Of a DNA stretch of 64,000 nt, positions 1-13,100 are shown in pieces. How positions within the stretch are numbered: position 1 is the first letter of the stretch; every line of letters begins with the position of its first letter. The notes below the pieces were generated by a model. It was not told the DNA's origin. It saw nothing but the letters and a program-made list of their open reading frames with translations, and did not search any database. A program made the translations under genes and the position numbers. Source of the DNA: Misgurnus anguillicaudatus (Eukaryota; Chordata; Actinopteri; Cypriniformes; Cobitidae). The stretch covers positions 18,919,001 through 18,983,000 of the forward strand of contig NC_073361.2 of the NCBI RefSeq assembly GCF_027580225.2, in the 5' to 3' direction.

Positions 1-880
1 CAATCTGATTAGACCATTAGCATCACGCTCAAAAATGACCAAAGAGTTTCTATATTGTATTACTTTTCCATAATTACATTGTATACTAAGACAGATGGAA
101 AATTAAAAGTTGCAATTTTCTAGGCAGATATGGCTTGCCATGTTACAGCAGCAAAGTCCTTGATAATTACGCCAGAATGAGAGTATAGTCCCTGCCTTAT
201 CTGGCTAGAAAATCGCAACTTTTAATTTTCTGTCGGTCTTAGTACACAATGTCACTACAGAAGAAACAAGTTTTAAATAGGAAGAATATCGAAACTCTTT
301 GGTCATTTTTGAGTGCGATGCCAATGGTCCAATCAGACCCAACGGACTATGCCAAGCCACGCCAAAAGCTGTACCGCCAGACCCGAAGATCGGCTGAGTG
401 AATTCCAAAACGGTAAAAATCAAATATTCAACTCTAAAGCCCGGGATACACTGCACGATTATTGGCTGTTCCAGGTGGAAGATTGCCATTGTCAAACAAT
501 CGGCGCGATTTGTGATCGGTGGTCTTGTGTCGTACAGTGAGAGAGAGTCTTGCGTCCAAAGATAGCCTACGATAATTTTCTGACAGTGTCAGAAATTCAG
601 CACGATACCGCACAGTGTGTTTGCTGCTACGACTTGCGTGGATTTGTCTACGAGCGCATGCTGGTGACGTTGCGCTAACGTGTAACGCAGCTGCCGAAGC
701 TTCTGTGTCATCATCGTACAGTCTACATGCCTGTTGTACCCGAGTTTAAACGATCCATGTCGCACAGTGTGATAAGGTACTGATCTCATAGGAGGGCAAA
801 AATCCTGCAGTGTATTCCAGGCTTAAGGGAGCTGGAATTTTTTTTTTTTTTTTTTTCAAAAGTGGAGTGTTCCTTTAACA
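1..880. mobile_element. TTAAAGG fold-back MITE, left part off window, with a second MITE inside
   Basis: The right terminus AAAAGTGGAGTGTTCCTTTA at 859-878 is the inverse of the left terminus of copies at 37693 and 53660. The interior shares the gcaacttttaattttctg and gaccattagcatc blocks with those copies, in both orientations, so the element folds back on itself. An unrelated insertion at about 439-826 interrupts it, with ends GGGATACACTGCA and TGCAGTGTATTCC inverted to each other and a possible 3-bp duplication (cta/tta). Confidence 0.75.
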
Positions 881-1085
881 AAGATTAATAAATGTTAAAG
901 AAACTGCATATTGTTGGTTCATGTAAGCTAATGCATTTACTATAAGGATAACAAATACAACCTTACTGCAGTGTTACCAAATTTGTTTTTTTTGGGCTAT
1001 TTATTTACGTATTCCCTATTGGACCCCACTATACCCCGCATGTCTTGTGCACGATCACATCCTCAAATGTGTAATCTTACAGTAC

Positions 1086-3373
1086 CTTCCACTTTTGTGG
1101 CAAGCTCTCGTGTAAAGAGTACATTGGCCAGTTTGCTCTGTACGTAGGCCTTCACAGGATGATAGTTTTTCTCACTGTTCAGATCCTCAAAGTGGATCTT
1201 TCCCATGGAGTGCGCCAATGAGGAGACATTAATCACTCTTGAAGGAGCTGAATGCTTCAACAGATCCATAAGGAGGAACGTGAGAAAGAAATGTCCTGGA
1301 GAAGAAAAGAAGTCATACATCTTCATCTCTGAATACATGTCAGGCACAAACAACCTCTGTAGCTGCTGCTAAAACAAATGAACTAAGCAACAAACTTGGG
1401 AAGTGTTAAAGCTTTATAGTATAAGTAGACATAGAAAAAAATATATTCTTTAAGGAATAAGGACTTATTCATACCTATATGATTGACACCGAACTGTGTC
1501 TCAAAGCCATCTGCTGTTGTGGAATACGGGCAGATTGCCACTCCAGCATTATTAATCAGCAAATGAAGAGATTTTTCAGCTGAAAAAAAATCAGATCTGA
1601 GCGTGTGGATAAATGTCTGATATAGGCAGTAGTGAATATATGTGGGCCTAACTCACTGTTGTATATCAGCTCAGCAAAATCACAGATGGATTTGGTGTCG
1701 GCTAGGTCCAGTTTACAGGTAACCACAGTGGCATTTTCCACTTCTCTGAGGATATCACAGGCTGCCTTTTCAGCTTTAACCATGTCTCTGCAGGCCATAA
1801 TTACTCGAGCACCTGCGGTCACATAAAACACAACTAAATACAGATTCCTATTCCTATTACTCCTAACTCCTACAACAGCATTTATTTTCGCAATTCATGG
1901 TTTTACTATTGCTGTTACTGCTTTTCATTTTAATTAGTACAATCATTAAATCATTTATTAGATCAGGATTATTTCCATGTAAGAATTAACAATATATATA
2001 TGTCAGACCAAGTGGTTATGTGTAGTGAATATATATAATAAACAAAGGGCGATTAAATGTGTTACCCACCCCGTCTTGCTAGGTCTTTGGCTGTTTCTTT
2101 TCCAATACCACTGTTTGCTCCAGTTACTATAGCTGTTTTCCCATCTAACCGAACATCAGATGACCAGCGTTTGATGAAAAGCCCTCTGAAACAGTATTTC
2201 TATTTTGAATTTCATAATATCTGATAATAAAATTTAACAGTGAAGTATTACGACTTGAAAGTAAAACACTTGAAAGAGGAACAGATTATATATTTTGCAT
2301 AATAAGAGGAATGTTCATTTGTGTTCTTACAAAATGCTGTGTTGTTATTTAACTAATGTATGGGTCAAATGTGGTCATTTAAAAGTACATTTATAAACAT
2401 CGGTTGGGTTAATTTATAGTTTACCCAACTATGGGTTAAAACAACACAGCATTTTAAAGTGCAATTATCAGTACGAATTTTCCAGTATGAAAAAGTCAAT
2501 AATATTTATTTCAATATGTTTACAATATTTAAGCCAAAGGTTAATTACATTTATTTATATGTTTACAATATTAACACTCTAAAAATGTTGAGTTATTTTC
2601 AATCCAGCATAAAAGTGAAAGTTTGATCTACTTAAAAAATGTATAACACTTAAAAAAAATAAGTTTTATAAAGTTATATGTTTTTCACTTTAAGTGAAAA
2701 ATATAAGGTGAAAAAACTTCTAAAAATTACTTCAATTGGTAACATTAAAAAATGTATGCTTTATTAGCTTCACTTTTTAACTTAAAGTGAGAAAATGTAA
2801 GTGTTACCAATTTAAATATAGTTAATCCAACTTTCACTTTTTATAGGGTCAAAAGGGACAAATGCAGCTGCTAAATTGTTTATTTGTGTTTAAAAAAATT
2901 TTGTCTTTTTTTGATTAATCAACTCAGATTTACAAGTCATTTCAACTTATTATTATTTAACTTGACTAGATATGAGTTGTTATAACTTAGAAAATGAAGT
3001 TGACATATTTTAACTAAGTTCTAACAACTCATCTCTTGTCTAGATAAATAATAGTAAGTTGAAATTACTTATACATTTGAGTTCATTAAACTTAAAACGA
3101 TTTTTTACATTGCAAAAAATCTTTATATTTGACTCAGCAATGGGTTGAAACAACCCTATAAATTACAACACATCAACTTGAGTTTGTCTCTTTTTGACCC
3201 AACGCTGGGTTGAAACTAACCCAGCATTTTTTTGAGTGTAAGAGAAAGGTCAAAAATACTGATTTTGATTTATTTTGAGTATTTAGGACAATAATAATAT
3301 TACATGCAATATTTAGGTTAATAATGCTACATTAAAACCAATACTAAAAGAGTCCTTACCTTACAACATTCAT
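1086..3373 (-). CDS. Retinol dehydrogenase 12-like short-chain dehydrogenase, 3' end off window
   Basis: Five exons on the minus strand, 5' to 3': 3373-3360, 2185-2070, 1812-1657, 1579-1475, 1295-1086. All junctions are GT-AG and phases agree (2,1,1,1). The predicted start is MNVVR, then GLFIKRW. The ~200 residues present carry the classical SDR marks: cofactor motif TGANSGIG, the arginine after the second strand ([10 protein letters not shown]), NNAG, the catalytic serine in INVSS and the YVQSK active site. The RDH11/12/13 family reduces or oxidises retinoids with NADP(H) at the ER or mitochondrial membrane; members are usually 290-330 residues, so about a third (the VHPG region and C-terminus) is missing. 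It was not found between 1 and 1085, which is repeat, so it probably lies beyond the left edge. Which RDH paralogue this is cannot be decided here; retinoid specificity is inferred from family resemblance. Confidence 0.85.
2390..3245. repeat. Cluster of AT-rich fold-back repeats in RDH-like intron 1
   Basis: 2916-3092 is an inverted repeat (arms starting attaatcaactcagatttac and its imperfect complement). 2580-2850 is related to the inner part of the large inverted repeat at 50 kb (ttggtaac and cttaaagtgagaaaatgta). 3120-3240 carries gctgggttgaaa units like the satellite at 47 kb. No coding signal was seen. Confidence 0.55.
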
Positions 3374-3480
3374 TTCTCCACAAGTCTTATTAAATGTTAA
3401 CCACCCAAAATTATCTCTGTCAAAGCAAGTCATCATACTGAGTGTTATGATAAATTATCAGGTCCCATTTATACTGAAAT
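3374..3480 (-). promoter_or_regulatory. Possible core promoter and 5' UTR of the RDH-like gene
   Basis: Reading the minus strand, a TATAAATG box lies at 3473-3466, about 95 bases before the ATG at 3373-3371. A start site some 30 bases downstream would leave a 5' UTR of about 65 bases. Only the TATA match and its spacing support this. An upstream non-coding exon is equally possible. Confidence 0.35.
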
Positions 3481-4810
3481 AAACAGGGCAGACACAAAAT
3501 CCCCTTTGTTTGTTTTTTTTAGGTCAGAATGAATGGATTATGTCTTGCATGTAAAATAAAGTCACACTTAATTTTTCACATACAGCCCTAAAAGCCCAGG
3601 CTGATAAATAAAGCTGTCTGTGATCTACTGGCTGCACTTTATGAAAACATTCAGATTTTTCTGGAAACTTGAACACAAACGGCTTCCCATTTGACTTAAT
3701 TTTAAAAACTTTACTTCCTAAAACATTTAAACTTTTGTCAAAGACACTTTATTAAGCTCATAAGCATCTTCTGGCTCTCACAGCTGTATCGGGTGAACAT
3801 TAGAAATGGACAGAAATTACACACCAAACCCCATGAGGATTGTTTGGTAAAACTGTTTAAATGATGGGAAAGTCTTTTTAATATTTCTTCTTGAAACAAT
3901 CAGGTAGTTTCCAGCCAAGCCAAATCGTAGCTCACCTGTCCAAACCTTGGGCTTCTCCCGTCACCTGATAGCATATGAACTGTTCAGACTAGAATGTACT
4001 GAACTATGATCACTGCCATCTTAAAAATGACCAAAGCGATATGAAATGATCTACTGTATAACCTTTTTAAGGGTGTTCCCCCAAATTCCCAATTTGCTAC
4101 AAAAAATAAGGCAGTACTAGATGAATTATGCAATCCTGCTGATGGAAAACAACTTACATCTCTTTTACTCATATTGCATTAGTGTACAGAAGCAGTAAAC
4201 TTTATTTTGGGTTTAGATTGATACAACACGAAAGCACTACTATAAACTTATCTTAAAAAGAAAAACAATTGATTTCACTTAACAAAATTGTATTACATTT
4301 TTATTTTACATGATTATGCGTAAAAAGGATTAACAACATGTATAAGGTTGGGGTTAGGTTTTATAGTTATGTCCATGTAATTATGCATAACTTTTACGAT
4401 AATAATTATGTAACATGTGTAACAAAGACACTGGAAAATAAAGTGTTACCAAAAAGGTTATAGCAATAGCCAACAATACATTGTACAATGCAAAAATTAC
4501 TTTATTACTTAATATATTTGTATTGTTTTCAGTAGAAATATTAAAAAAATTCTCAAATCCAGATGTATTTTCTTGATGAGCAAAATGACCGACAAAAACT
4601 ATACAATTTAAGTGAATTTGTGCTTAAAACAAGCTAAATTATCTGAAAACTTTTAGATTTTTTTCTCACCCCATTGGCAGATATTTTTGATTGTTTTAAG
4701 TTTAAATTTACTTGAATTGTATATTTTTTCTACTGAAAGCAAAACAAAAATACTAAGTAAAAAGGTATTTTTTTGCAATGTATGGGTCAAAATGATGCAA
4801 AAATTATTAG

Positions 4811-5271
4811 TACACTGCAAAAAATGATTTTCACGAAAAAAATCTTTGTTTCTTAGTTAGTAAAAATATCTAAAAAATCCCAAATTAAGATGCTCCCTCC
4901 TGATGAGCAAAACGACCCAAGAAAATAAGTCTAGTTTTTAGACCAAAAATATGAAATTTAAGAGATTTTGTGCATAAAACAAGCAAAAAATTCTGCCAAT
5001 GGGGTAAGCACATTTTTCTTGAATTTTTCTTGAATTTAGTGTTTAAGAAAATTGTTCAAGATTTTTTTGCTTACCCCATTGGCAGATTTTTTTGCTTGTT
5101 TTATGCACAAAATTACTTAAATTTTATTTGAATTTATTTATGACTTATTTTCTTGGGGTGTTTTGCTCATCAAGAAAAAGCATCTTAATTTAAGAATTTT
5201 TAGATATTTTTACTGAAAACAAGACAAAAATAGTAAGAATTTTTTTCTTGAAAATCATTTTTTGCAGTGTA
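4811..5271. mobile_element. MITE with near-perfect inverted ends and TA flanks
   Basis: Left end CACTGCAAAAAATGATTTTC and right end GAAAATCATTTTTTGCAGTG are exact inverses, flanked by TA on both sides, as expected for a Tc1/mariner-type MITE. A diverged relative occupies about 4486-4785. Both sit in remnants of another repeat that resembles 55800-56180 (gcaatagccaacaatacattgta; accatagatcaatggaaag). The rest of 3480-6180 shows no gene. Confidence 0.7.
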
Positions 5272-6179
5272 TATGAAGTAAAGATCATGTTTCATTAAGA
5301 TATTTTGTCATTTTTCTATCATAAATAATACATAAAAAATATCATTTATTAGTATTATGTGTTGCTAAAGATTTCATTTGGACAACTTTAAAGGCGATTT
5401 ATTTATTTATTTTTGGCACTTAGATTCCAGATTCTCTAATAGTTATCATAACAAACCATAGATCAATGGAAAGTTTATTTATTCAGCATTTAGATGATGT
5501 TTAAAACTCAATTTTAAGAAATTAACCCTTAAGGCTATATATATGTAAAGAATATTTATCATATCATAATTTATCATATTTATGCAAAAAAAGTTCATGT
5601 TACTGCAAAAAATTCACATGAAACCCTTACAAATCATATAGGTTGATCATTCTGTGCATAAAAACTACCACAACAAAAACATAAGGACCTTGAAGCTTTT
5701 AATATGTTTGTCTATATGTATATGTATTTCCCCTCTGAAGTTTGGAAACTGCTCTCATTACATAAGTAGTTCACTAGATGGCACTAGAAGCATACTACAT
5801 GCTAGTCACGAGTAACCAAATGACCAGAAGGCTCCTTGCAAAACCACATTAAGATCAGCCATAACTTCCTGTTTTAGCAGACAAAACATAATTTTCCATG
5901 TTTGTATTGTTCCCGAAAGACCATCCCAACATCACTCATTATTCCAATCACAGCTAAACATCCAGCACACTTTGTTAAAATGATCACTTCATGTGCCTAA
6001 ACTCTATTTGCGAGGATATGTTTGCATTGGGCTTGACAGCTGGTAGCAATTGACTGCTATATTTAAAGCTGTTGTGTCAACATAGGTTTTGCTCAAAAAC
6101 TGAGGTTTTACCACATATATGCAAGCCATAAACATCGCTTAACTGAGTAGCTCTTTCATTCTCATTTAAAGGAAAGGAT

Positions 6180-6908
6180 GTTCATAAAAACAAGCTTTAT
6201 TTACAGTAAAAGGTAGATTCATAAAAAATCACAGAACATTAGCTTTCAATCACTATATACATTTTAATGCTTGTAAATAACATCCACGATTACATTATCT
6301 TTTTCTGCTCCAGTCAGACAGACTTGTCAGGTCAGCGGCACAAAATGGCACGATAAATAACAACAAAAAAATGATTGAACATTTACAAATTAAAGTTTAA
6401 ATGTAGACATATTATCCCTGTAGCTTTTTAAACTGTTCTCCGCTTGAACATTCCCCCTAAAATGCTTCTCGCAATGAGGTACGGTTCAATTTCGCTCAAT
6501 TTCAGAAAAAGGAGAGAAAGCGATCCCATGCTTTTGTTCTGGTGGCTTTCTCTGGCTTTAACATCATTGTGTTTGGCCCGGGTTTGGCTTACGGTCGCAC
6601 CAAGCCACTCTTTAACTAGCTTTTAAACACAGAGTTTGTTTAAAAAATGAAGCATTCTCGGGTCAACGTTCTTGACTTTCACCGTCATCAAATCATTAAC
6701 ACATGCTCCACTAACATCCATGCTTACTAAGTACCCAATTTATATGATATAAATACATAGCTCAACAAATGCATAGCATTTTTCACGAAATAGCACTTTA
6801 GGCGCTGTACAGTAAGTGCTTATACGCCAATCAATAATCAAAAATGATACGACAAATATACTCAAATCCAGTCCTGTTGAAAAGTTTCTGATTTTTTTTT
6901 TGGCACCT
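6180..6908 (-). other. Probable 3' UTR of tnfrsf11a
   Basis: This is the sequence between the stop codon and a candidate AATAAA at about 6202-6197 (minus strand). It contains no convincing coding sequence; the + strand frame at 6444-6626 is not family-like. Confidence 0.35.
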
Positions 6909-7189
6909 TTACTTTTGGAGAGACCAATCATTGGTCACTTCCTGTACAGGTAGATGTCTCTGTGAAGGCCCGACCCCGTTCTTGCCCTGTGCCGTTGTGC
7001 TGGATTTAGGGTCACTTTGAAAGCTGTCATCGTTCGATTCTTCCTGAACCGGACAACTGAAGGGTTCCTCCGATGTCCCTCCACTACCCAGTGACGTCTG
7101 ACTGACGTATACCACAATGACCTCACCACTAAAGTTCATTACCTGCCCGCTGGAAATAAAAGTAGTGTTGTTGTTTCCCGTCACTTGAC
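6909..7189 (-). CDS. tnfrsf11a: tnfrsf11a last exon with TRAF-binding motifs
   Basis: The exon starts after CGGCAG in phase 1 and ends with TAA at 6911-6909. It holds [16 protein letters not shown] and VVYVSQTS, almost unchanged from human RANK, then CPVQEES and [10 protein letters not shown]. These are TRAF2/3/5-type PxQE motifs in the same order as in human RANK. A possible polyadenylation signal (AATAAA on the minus strand) lies near 6202-6197. Confidence 0.95.
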
Positions 7190-10100
7190 CTGCCGAAAAA
7201 GGCAAAACATCGGTGTTAGCAGAGCATAAATAGAAACTGGAATATTTCCATGAACGAAAATTTTTTCCTTTCCTGTAGGCAAACTTAAACCATCAAACCT
7301 AAATCTATTTACGTCCGGTGGGAAGTTAAACAGGCAAACGTATTTTGCATGTTATTGTAAGCAAATGCATGTTATTCGATCATATAAGGAAGCTGTTTAT
7401 ACAGTGTGCACTGTATAAATAAAATCTGCACAATAATTTTACATACAGTAGCCTACTGTAAAAAATGTGACCCTGCCTGTGAAAACCCAGCTAAAGTAAT
7501 TTTTTTTCGTCTTACATAATAAAAAAGAACATTGTGTAAAAATATAACCTTGACATTTTTTAATATAGACTGAGTAAGGTTTTGTCAAAGAATGAAATCA
7601 AACTTTGATTACCTTAAAATTAGACTTTAGCCTGGATTTTATAGGCAGGGTCACAAATTTGCAACCCACGTACGTATAATGAACCTAAAATATTATTTTT
7701 AAGAAGTTCAACTCTTTCCTTCCACTGCAAACTTTAACATGGGCTGACTGAGTGGTTCCTTTTTTCACAACATACCTATTCTAGACAAACAGACTATCAA
7801 TGACTCACATTTCACACATCTTTTAGTCATTCACAGCTGGTTTAAAAGGAACCCTACACCCACTCTTTGCAGTGGCTGTCTGCCATATTTTCACAAACAC
7901 TACTTACTGGAATGGACATGACCTGATTGTGCTTGTTCCAATTAATAATACAAAAAGATGATGGGCACCATTTATTTAGTACTTCCATATTGATATATTA
8001 ATCTAGCTTGGTCCAACCACTCTCGTACATTCATTTCATTTGTACAGAGAGTCTGGCCACGCTCCATTGCAAAGCGTTACTTCCATTAAGGAGGGTCCTC
8101 TGTTGAAGTTTAAAACTATTTGATCTGCCCAGAGTCACTCAGGATCTGCCATAGGCGATCGCTAACGTGAGGTCGTGACGTATGTCATGGCCCGAAACCG
8201 GCCGGAAACAACAAATCCGAATACTCAGACCAACAAAACTTAGCAAACCTGGTTCTTGCTCCGGCTTTTACTTCTGTATATTCGGCAGTTTTGCAACAAC
8301 GGACCGAATAGCTTTTCTGACGTCTTTCTCCGCTGCCATTACTGAACTACAACTCAAACTGACGCACAACCATCATCGTTCTTAGCCACGCCCCTCTGTT
8401 CGCTGATTGGACCTGCAGATTTTTGCAGGAGAAAACGAAACTCTACACAGCAGTGCTAGACGTAGTACTGAAGCGAAATGAAAATTAAGCTGAAGCACGT
8501 AGGAGGGCGGAGCCAGGCTAATATTAATCAGGGCTTTGAACCTGATTTTTTCCCCAATTGGTTCGTTTCGAACAGAAATAGTATTTTAACGTTTCTGTTT
8601 TTCGGTTCAACCCTAATATTGATGTTCCTGAACCTGTTATAACAAAAAAATGTAAGGTCCCTAACAGGTTAATGACGTTCCATGTCAGCTGTGGGACATA
8701 TAAATAAGTTGGCTGATCATTAGGACATTAAACTTAAATTATTAGTCTACATAATTTTCCTTAAGGCTCTATCTTGTCATCGAACATTAAAAAAGGCTAC
8801 ATTATATAAGCGTCATAACTGTAATTCTGACATGCCTACATTTGTTGAGTGCACTTAAACACGCGCACGCGCACACACACAGACACAGACGAATGCAAAA
8901 CGGTGCTTCGGGAAAAAGATGCAGCATAAACAGTCGTTTCACATAAAGTGAAAATTATCTTGTTTTTCAGTGCTTTATTCGCCAAATGTATGTTAATGGA
9001 CTACAGTATGAGACACAGTAGCCCAACTCTCTCTCAAGTTTACACATCAAGGTCTTTGAAGGGCATAGGGATAATCACGTTTGATTGGAGTTGCACATTT
9101 AACCACATGTGCGTCTGTGCATAAAGAAAATTGTTAACTTTAGCGCCTTTTGCGGTTAAATTGTTTAAAATCACTTAAGTGTTAACATTAGCAAGCATTT
9201 GAAACACGTGCAACTTTCACCCTATTTAAATTTGCGTATTAATCCGCGAATCGCATGATAGCCGAACCGTGGGTCGTGATCTGTACGGATCACGGATCAA
9301 CTGCGATCCGTTACACCACTAATTAGTATTAAAAAACAAACATCTTGAGATAATTGATAGCCTACAATATTAACCTCTTATGATTGAGCATTAAGGGGGT
9401 CGCACACCGGCAGCTCAGCGTCGCGCCGCGTCTAGGACAACTCGTATTGTAGGTATTGTAAACCGGCAGTGCACATTAAATAGCGCGAGCTTTGTCAGAT
9501 AGCGTCTACTTCAAAATGCAAAATATACGTTAGCAGCCAATGTTAATCGTTACTGATTTGGGACAAATATGATGTTATTTAATGTTAAACTATGTGAGGG
9601 GTGCTGTGTGTGGCGCGACAGGGATTTGAGCAACTTCCTGAGTCACAGCTGGGCGGCGCGGACAGGCGCCACCTGGCGGCGTCGTGTGCGCATACTCATA
9701 GAAAACAATGTGTTTGATTTTTTTAGAACGGCGTGGCGCTGCGCGGCCGGTATGCGATCCCTTTGAGAGACTTGGGCTTGAGTAGGCTACTTGCTGGTGG
9801 CAAACTTCTCATTTCTCAGATGAGTCAATGACGACCGGAAGTGAACTTCACAGAGCCATATTAGACAGAAATCTTGTCAAAGAACGAAAAAAATAATGGT
9901 TTAAACCGGTTACCATTATCTTAAATAAACGTTTCTGTTCCGGAACATATATTTTCTGAAAGTTTCTGGTTTCGTTTCTGTTTCTTGCAAAACATCAAAA
10001 GTTTCTAGTTTTCATTTTTGTTCCATGAAACGGTTCAAAGCCTTGCTATTAATACATTTGGCAGATCAAAGTGATTTGCAAAAACTACAGGTATATACAG

Positions 10101-13100
10101 TATTGTCAAGAAGATTCAAGATGCTCCCTAAAGACACTTTAGCTCATCACACAACACATTTCCTGTATTTCCAAGTCCAGATACTGAGAAATAATTATTA
10201 ATGTTCATTGCAAAAACCACAAGTCCAATAGTGGCATGTTGGTTTTTGCATAGCACTGAATATATATATAAAAAAAACAGGCGGGTCCCTATGTTGCATA
10301 ATCAATTTACTGAAACAACTGCTACACACCTTGTATTACTATCCACCTATTACAGTAATCTGACTTTTTATCTTCCAGTCTTTCATCATATTTTTCCATT
10401 GGAAAACATTCATAACGATGCTTGCTGGTAAATCTGGCTTTGGTTTCCATGCTTTGCAGTATGAAGCAATACATTAAAATACCTTGAACTTTTTAGGAAT
10501 GTGTTTTTTTTACCAGATGTGAGAGCCGCCTCTGAGCACTGGTTCTGGTACTCTGGGTCTGCATCCGGGTCGGACAGTTTGTTGTCATTGCTGTCGATCA
10601 GCGAAAGGCCCTGATCATTAGCGCTCACCGATGGCAAGGGTGGAATGGTGGTGGAGTCTATGCTGCAGCAACAGGGTTCATTTTGTCTGTACTGCCCTTC
10701 GACCTGACCTCTGTCGTCGTAAAAACCTCTAATCTCTGACATGGCTTCCTTTCCAGTGAAGTAGAGTTCCTGGGAACGCTGCAGATCTACGTAATCAGCA
10801 CTGCCGGCGCAAGCAGGCAGACCTTCAGTAGAGCAGTTTTCACACAACAGAGGCTCTTTTAAACTGATCACTTGAACGTTTTCTGCTGAGGTATCGACAG
10901 GATCTCCTGTCCTGCAGGAGCAACACGTCGCGGGGCCTGTGGGTACCAGTTGACTGCAATCCTCGTTTTCGCCAACCTCTATGGGTTCCTTGGTAAGCAC
11001 GCAGCTGCAGGAGCTGCCCGACAGCGGGGACGCAGGTCCACTCCCAGAATCCCCACAGGAGCTCCCTGATGATGCGTCAGCTTGGTCCTGGACTTGTTCC
11101 TGGTCTGTGCTAGTACAGGTTTCATCTGTAATGGTCAATGTGGTGCTGGGACACATGATTAGGGAGTCTGGGCAAATCAGAGGGCAGGTTTGTAGACTGT
11201 TAGGAAGGTGGTGTGACGGTATCACAGTCTCCTATGGAAAAAAAACATAAACATTAAATGGAGATAAGCTCTGTTACTACAGTACTTGTATCAAATAGAC
11301 AGAAGGGCCAAAAGTCTGAGTTCAACTGTAGTATGAACTCAAATCTATGCAAAACCTGATGATTCTGGTTATCCCAGCTAGGGCTGTCACGATTATGAAA
11401 TTTGGCTGACGGATAATTGCCTAATAAATTGAGATGATTATGCCGATTAATTGCCTGGTTTAAAGGTGCAGTGTGTAAATTTTAGCGGCATCTAGTGGTG
11501 AGGTTGTGAATTGCAACCAACGGCTCAGTCCACTTCTCACCTCTTGGTTTTGAAACACAGATAGAAGCTACGGGAGCCGCCACCGGACAAACATGCCATC
11601 ATTGGAGACAAAAAAGTTTGTCCGTGAAGGGCTTCTGTAGAAACATGGCTGCACAAAATGGCGGCTTCCATGTAAGGGGCCCTCTGTGTATGTAGGTAAA
11701 AACGTCTAATTCTAAGGCAATAAACACATAACGGTTCATTATGAAAGGTCTTTATACACCCCTGATAATTTAGTTTTGTATATTATTTTGCATTTCTGTC
11801 AAGAGATCCTTCTAAAAATTACCCACTGCACCTTTAAGGGTTTTGGCGATTATGACGATTAATTGTCTGTTTTGTTGCTTTGACATTTAATTCTCATACA
11901 TTTTTTTGGTTGTTCATGAAATAATTTTCACACACTGTTGTGATTATTTAAATTAAATCTTTCGCAAGGTTCCTGGCAGTAAATATCAATACACATAACA
12001 CATATTTAAAAGTAATCTGATACGGTCTCGTTTATACAGGCGCTGCAGCTCCCCCTTGTGTTTTTAGAGAGATGTGCAATCATTGCGGTGATCTGAAATC
12101 ATTGCGATATGGTCAAACAATCGCGATGAGATGATTATTTAATTGTTGTGACAGCCCTAATCCCAGCATGATTCATATAATTTATCAGATAAATGTTTTT
12201 TTTTTAAATAAAGATATTTAACATTCATACTCACTTGTTGACTTCTGCTTCCTTTCAGGTTTTGGACACATGTGCGAAGATTTACTGGGGTGTCAAAGAA
12301 AAAGCTTTAATCCACAACATAGACAAGAATCTATCTCAAAGTTTTATAAACCAATTTATTCCAGAATAAAATTTACCCGAGAGGAAGTTCATTTTATCCT
12401 TACAGCAGAACAGGAAAAGCACAACCAGAGATATCACTATGACGACAGAGAGGATGGCCACCACTACCCAGGGTGTCAAATAACCTGAAAGAGTCACGTC
12501 AAATAGTGATGATGAATGACCAGAGAATTTTAACTGTCTCAATTATGAAGGTCATCATAGTGTCTGGTCTGAGTTTTGCACACTATTGCACATTCACATC
12601 TAATGAAGCCATTTGAATGAGTGTCAAACATCTTGAGCAACAGCCAAAATAATTGTATTAGACATTCAACATCATCCAACAAAATTCCAGCTTCCCACAT
12701 TTTTGACCAATGAGTTTCTGCAATTCCAGGGAACTCATGTACTGACGAAATGTTTATCTTAAATGCACGATAAGTTGCTTTGGATAAAATGTATGCAAAA
12801 TGCTTAAATGTACTACTGTACTATAATGTAAGGCCGGAAATATTTTTTATTGATAACTCCAATTCCAAGGGACTAAACAAAATGCAAAATAAGGGAAACA
12901 GGAATAAAGTTACAAAAAATTCCATGAGAGTTAATTTTTTTTCTTAACATTTCCAGCCTGGAATCATATTTAAAATTTTGTGATATTTCCTGGTTCACCT
13001 AACACACATAGTATATTCCACACACATCTGAATCCATCTAATAGTATTAGCAAGTACCACAGCACTTGAAATGACATAATACAAATGATTTCAATATCCG

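Noticed and set aside
10981..11250. + strand open frame opposite the tnfrsf11a tail exon
   Set aside because: It is the antisense shadow of a coding exon with strong homology on the minus strand.
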